A stretch of DNA of 6,435 bases from Methanolinea sp. (GTDB lineage: Archaea > Halobacteriota > Methanomicrobia > Methanomicrobiales > Methanospirillaceae): assembly GCA_013331225.1 (NCBI GenBank), contig DUGV01000102.1, positions 1-6,435 of the forward strand. Direction: 5' to 3'. The notes under the pieces are model-generated. The model was not told the origin of the DNA. It searched no databases and worked only from the letters and a program-made list of their open reading frames with translations. Shown here in pieces: positions 4,006 to 6,435 of this stretch. How positions within the stretch are numbered: position 1 is the first letter of the stretch; each line of letters opens with the position of its first letter. A program made the translations under genes and the position numbers.

Positions 4006-5712
4006 TTAAAAAATCAGCGATTTTACACTCTGCCCGTCGCGAAAGACCGTCAGGCGGCCCCCTGTCTCTGAGACAACAATTCCCACCGCCCCGGTCACCA
4101 CAGTCATTGCCGCAACAGAGCGGTGGCGGGTGCCGTACCCGGCAGGAAGCGCGAGGGGGACGTCACCCGGAAGGAACTGCCGCCCGGACGCCACGATGAA
4201 CCCGTCTCCCCCGATGATGAACCCGCCGTCGAGCATCGCAAAATTCTTGATGCAGGTCTTGTTCCCGGGGTTTCCGACGTACCTCATTTCGTTCTCCATT
4301 GAATTGAACGGGTTGAGGATAAGCGGCTGGGATTTGGCCATGACCGAGGAGGCGTCGCCAACCAGGAACGATGTCCCGACCCGTTTTCCCTCCCAGCCCT
4401 CCCGCGAGATCTCGACGCATATGGAGAAGACATCGTCAAAGACATCCCGCTTGATATCGGTCCCTTTGAGGAGGCGTGTCCTCCAGGGGTCGGTGCGGAT
4501 GCCGCACGAGTCAGGGCGGGAATAATCGGTGATGTCTTCGCCTACGCAGACGATGTCCGGGACGACCCCGTCTCTCTCAACCCCCACCATCTTCCACGCG
4601 ATGCAGGCCCTGCGCAAGCCGGGGAGCGCATGTTCCACCGCGATGACCGAAGATTCATCTGCGTTCCTCGAACATCCGGAAAGCATTGTCATGAAGTCGC
4701 GCGCCGATTGCGAACCGGGTGGAACCAGCGTGCCGATGACATTGCTTCCTGCAACATCAACCGACCGGAACCCAAACATCATCTCGGCTGCGGGATTGCA
4801 GTACACAATATTCCCATCAGAGTCCGTCCGGATGACAATTGCCCCCATGCTCTCGAAAACCGCGCGATACCTGCTCTCGATCTCCATGACCTTCTGGTCA
4901 AAAGACCGCTGCAGTTCGAGAAGCGACTGGTGGCAGCGGATGTCCTCGCAGATGCAGAGATACATGTCCTCCCCCTCCTTCCCGGCAAGCTTTCGCATTT
5001 TCAGCCTGATGGGGACATGAGCACCATCCCTCTTCCTGAGCACTACCTCTCTCTGAACCCAGCCCGCACCGCCCTTCGACTGCCTTCCCAGCTCCCCAAA
5101 CCACCTCATGTCCTCTTCGCGGGGGAGGATGGAATGGAACGGTCTCCCCGCCATCGTGGAGGGAGAGTATCCCAGGATATGCGCCATCTCTTCGTTCATC
5201 CAGGAGATATCGGGATGTGTCAGGATAGAGAGAGGGACAGGAGCCGAAGAGATGACGTCGTAAGGATGCCCGAACGACGCTTCGGAATCGCGCCTGGCAT
5301 TCCTGCCTTTCATCAATTGAGTGAGGTTCCTGCCCAGGTCAGAGAAGAGTGCCGGGAGGCTGGAAGACCCCTGGAGCGGGAACTCCATCCTCTGGTGCGA
5401 GTCCTCCACCACGATAGTATCCCCTGCCTGGAGGGTGAACTGGGACGAACCACGCCGTTTCCGTTCGTTCTTCAGTCTTACGAGGGGGATGTCGCGGGAT
5501 GACGCAACGGCCTCCAGCCTCGAGCCGTCCCGACTGGAATCATTGGAGATGACCAGGGAGTAAGAGCGGGCGAAGAGAAGTTCGATACCCTCCCTTGAAG
5601 AAGGGACACGCTCGACGGCATATCCTTTCTGCGTGGAGAGATAGTCTCCGAACAGCGAGATGAGGTCGGTCCGGTCATCGACGAGCAGTATGTGAACCTT
5701 GTCAGGCGGCAT
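4006..5712 (-). CDS. Receiver-PAS-PAS-diadenylate cyclase (DAC) fusion protein
   Basis: The 568-residue soluble protein has a receiver-like domain (about 5-85), a linker, PAS domain 1 (about 150-258), a short helical linker (261-282), PAS domain 2 (about 282-398) and a C-terminal DAC domain (about 420-568). DAC domains join two ATP into c-di-AMP, a second messenger tied to potassium and osmotic control. DAC evidence is GKRVGTSFLVGD (442-453), NPFNSMEN (467-474), the metal/catalytic DGG (495-497; DGA in most DACs), GTRHR (527-531), the nucleotide-binding RHR signature, and VVSETGG (546-552). The order and spacing resemble archaeal DacZ. The receiver keeps the acidic pair Asp12-Asp13, but the phosphoacceptor position is Asn57 (SLVISN) with Asp58 beside it, so phosphorylation is doubtful. 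The PAS domains show WMNEEMAHILGYS and VYCNPAAEMMFGF motifs. The start has a GGGAAGAGAG site directly before ATG. It lies 66 bases after the SIS gene. DAC assignment is confident; activity is inferred. Confidence 0.9.
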   Translation of the reverse strand: MPPDKVHILLVDDRTDLISLFGDYLSTQKGYAVERVPSSREGIELLFARSYSLVISNDSSRDGSRLEAVASSRDIPLVRLKNERKRRGSSQFTLQAGDTIVVEDSHQRMEFPLQGSSSLPALFSDLGRNLTQLMKGRNARRDSEASFGHPYDVISSAPVPLSILTHPDISWMNEEMAHILGYSPSTMAGRPFHSILPREEDMRWFGELGRQSKGGAGWVQREVVLRKRDGAHVPIRLKMRKLAGKEGEDMYLCICEDIRCHQSLLELQRSFDQKVMEIESRYRAVFESMGAIVIRTDSDGNIVYCNPAAEMMFGFRSVDVAGSNVIGTLVPPGSQSARDFMTMLSGCSRNADESSVIAVEHALPGLRRACIAWKMVGVERDGVVPDIVCVGEDITDYSRPDSCGIRTDPWRTRLLKGTDIKRDVFDDVFSICVEISREGWEGKRVGTSFLVGDASSVMAKSQPLILNPFNSMENEMRYVGNPGNKTCIKNFAMLDGGFIIGGDGFIVASGRQFLPGDVPLALPAGYGTRHRSVAAMTVVTGAVGIVVSETGGRLTVFRDGQSVKSLIF

Positions 5713-5757
5713 CTCTCTTCCCTATCCCGGGGTATGTGTGTGACTGGAAGGGCAGAC

Positions 5758-5766
5758 GGATAAAAG
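5758..5766 (-). promoter_or_regulatory. Possible TATA box for the DAC gene
   Basis: On the minus strand CTTTTATCC lies about 50 bases upstream of the DAC ATG, giving a leader of about 20-25 bases. It suggests that the DAC gene may have its own promoter in the 66-base gap besides read-through from the SIS gene. Confidence 0.35.
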
Positions 5767-5778
5767 TCTTCCTGGCAT

Positions 5779-6321
5779 TCAGATATGGCGTTCCCCGACC
5801 CTCTCCGGTGGGATGCCATGGAGACGCCCATACCATGTCACGAAGATCTCCTGGAAGTACCATGCTGCAATCTCGAAGTCCCCTCCTCCATAGATAACGC
5901 CACCATCCATCGGAAAGAGAATGATCGTAAGGGAAGAACCCCTTGCGAGAGGGGAAGCAGGATCACCGGTGATCGCCACGCAGCGTGCGCCTGCGCCCCG
6001 TGCGCTCTCGAGGGAGCAGATCACCTCTTTCCGGTCGCCGGACTTCGAGAAAAGGATGACAACATCATCCTGCCGTATGGGGTCCCGGACCTGGTCCCCG
6101 AGCCAGAAGACCTGTTGTTCCGGGGCAAGGAAGTGCCGAAGCCGTATTGCCATTGCAAGACCCGCAGTCCCGCTCCTGCCGAATCCATAGAGATGGATGG
6201 CAGGCGAGGACTCGATAAGGCCTGCAAGGGCCCTCGATTGCCGTTCGCCTTCGACCAGGGTGCCGGCAAGCCGCTTTAAATATGCACTGTACTCATCGGC
6301 AATTCTTGACATATCCTGCAT
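5779..6321 (-). CDS. SIS-domain protein, 6-phospho-3-hexuloisomerase-like
   Basis: The 180-residue protein is a single SIS (sugar isomerase) domain close in length and motif order to archaeal 6-phospho-3-hexuloisomerase (HxlB/PHI), which interconverts 3-hexulose 6-phosphate and fructose 6-phosphate in the ribulose monophosphate pathway. Signatures are a helical N-terminus, LYGFGRSGTAG (44-54) with the first phosphate-binding loop, DDVVILFSKSG (85-95) with the second, GARCVAITGD (111-120), GGGDFE (145-150), where Glu150 aligns with the conserved Glu of PHI, and the C-terminal ERH (177-179). ATG 6321 has an AAAGGGG site at good spacing; a second ATG three codons later is possible. No hexulose-phosphate synthase is visible beside it, so another phosphosugar isomerase or binding role is possible. 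It is co-oriented with, and 66 bases upstream of, the DAC gene. SIS membership is firm; PHI activity is inferred. Confidence 0.88.
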   Translation of the reverse strand: MQDMSRIADEYSAYLKRLAGTLVEGERQSRALAGLIESSPAIHLYGFGRSGTAGLAMAIRLRHFLAPEQQVFWLGDQVRDPIRQDDVVILFSKSGDRKEVICSLESARGAGARCVAITGDPASPLARGSSLTIILFPMDGGVIYGGGDFEIAAWYFQEIFVTWYGRLHGIPPERVGERHI

Positions 6322-6403
6322 TGAATGATCCCCTTTACACCATTGAACTGGTATTGGGCTTATGAGAAGTAATGGATTTCGGAAGGGATGAATGTGAAGG
6401 GGA

Positions 6404-6435
6404 CGCCCCAGCCGGGATTCGAACCCGGGTCGGAA
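6404..6435 (-). tRNA. 3' end of a tRNA gene (identity not determinable)
   Basis: On the minus strand the T arm is CCGGG-TTCGAAT-CCCGG (6428-6412), followed by the acceptor strand CTGGGGC (6411-6405) and discriminator G (6404). The next bases are TCC, so CCA is not encoded, as is common in archaea. TTCCGAC (6435-6429) would be the end of the variable region. The anticodon lies outside the window. A discriminator G would fit tRNA-Asp or tRNA-Ser, but this is not enough to decide. Confidence 0.9.

Noticed and set aside
4630..5502. 290-codon + strand frame opposite the DAC gene
   Set aside because: It is fully antisense to a gene with clear PAS and DAC motifs; the translation has no domain character and arises from high third-position GC.
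1..6435. CRISPR array, insertion sequence or integrase
   Set aside because: No regularly spaced direct repeats, no transposase or integrase motifs and no terminal repeats with target duplication were seen.

Overview
The window looks like a stretch of a GC-rich euryarchaeal chromosome, probably a methanogen close to the Methanomicrobiales. Four things point that way: the tRNA at the right edge has no encoded CCA, candidate promoters are TATA boxes rather than -35/-10 pairs, stops are followed by T-tracts, and the diadenylate cyclase domain resembles archaeal DacZ. The lineage is inferred from protein character; no search was run.

Layout from left to right. (1) The 3' part of a ROK-family sugar kinase or regulator on the + strand ends at 529. 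It is followed by a hairpin-rich stretch (545-734) and two doubtful small ORFs, the second a 34-residue one-helix peptide. (2) Convergent to it, a two-gene minus-strand operon encodes a RimJ/RimL-type GNAT acetyltransferase and an N-formylglutamate amidohydrolase-family protein; stop and start abut exactly (TGAATG). A perfect 10-bp inverted repeat lies in the GNAT upstream region. (3) A divergent + strand gene encodes a 170-residue five-helix membrane protein of 5TMR-LYT or ECF S-component character. (4) A gap of roughly 670 bases (3014-3685) has no convincing gene but holds an unusual run of short perfect hairpins (about 3104-3474). It ends in a TATA box driving a 58-residue Cys-rich, probably zinc-binding protein. 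(5) Two minus-strand genes follow: a SIS-domain protein resembling 6-phospho-3-hexuloisomerase, then a 568-residue protein with a degenerate receiver domain, two PAS domains and a C-terminal DAC (diadenylate cyclase) domain. (6) The 3' end of a minus-strand tRNA gene lies at the right edge.

The most notable item is the receiver-PAS-PAS-DAC protein. It suggests that synthesis of the second messenger c-di-AMP is gated by sensory PAS domains in this organism, whereas the DAC proteins usually described in archaea are not built this way. The two hairpin-dense gaps are candidates for undescribed structured RNAs. The remaining genes look like ordinary metabolic or accessory genes without one obvious shared pathway.
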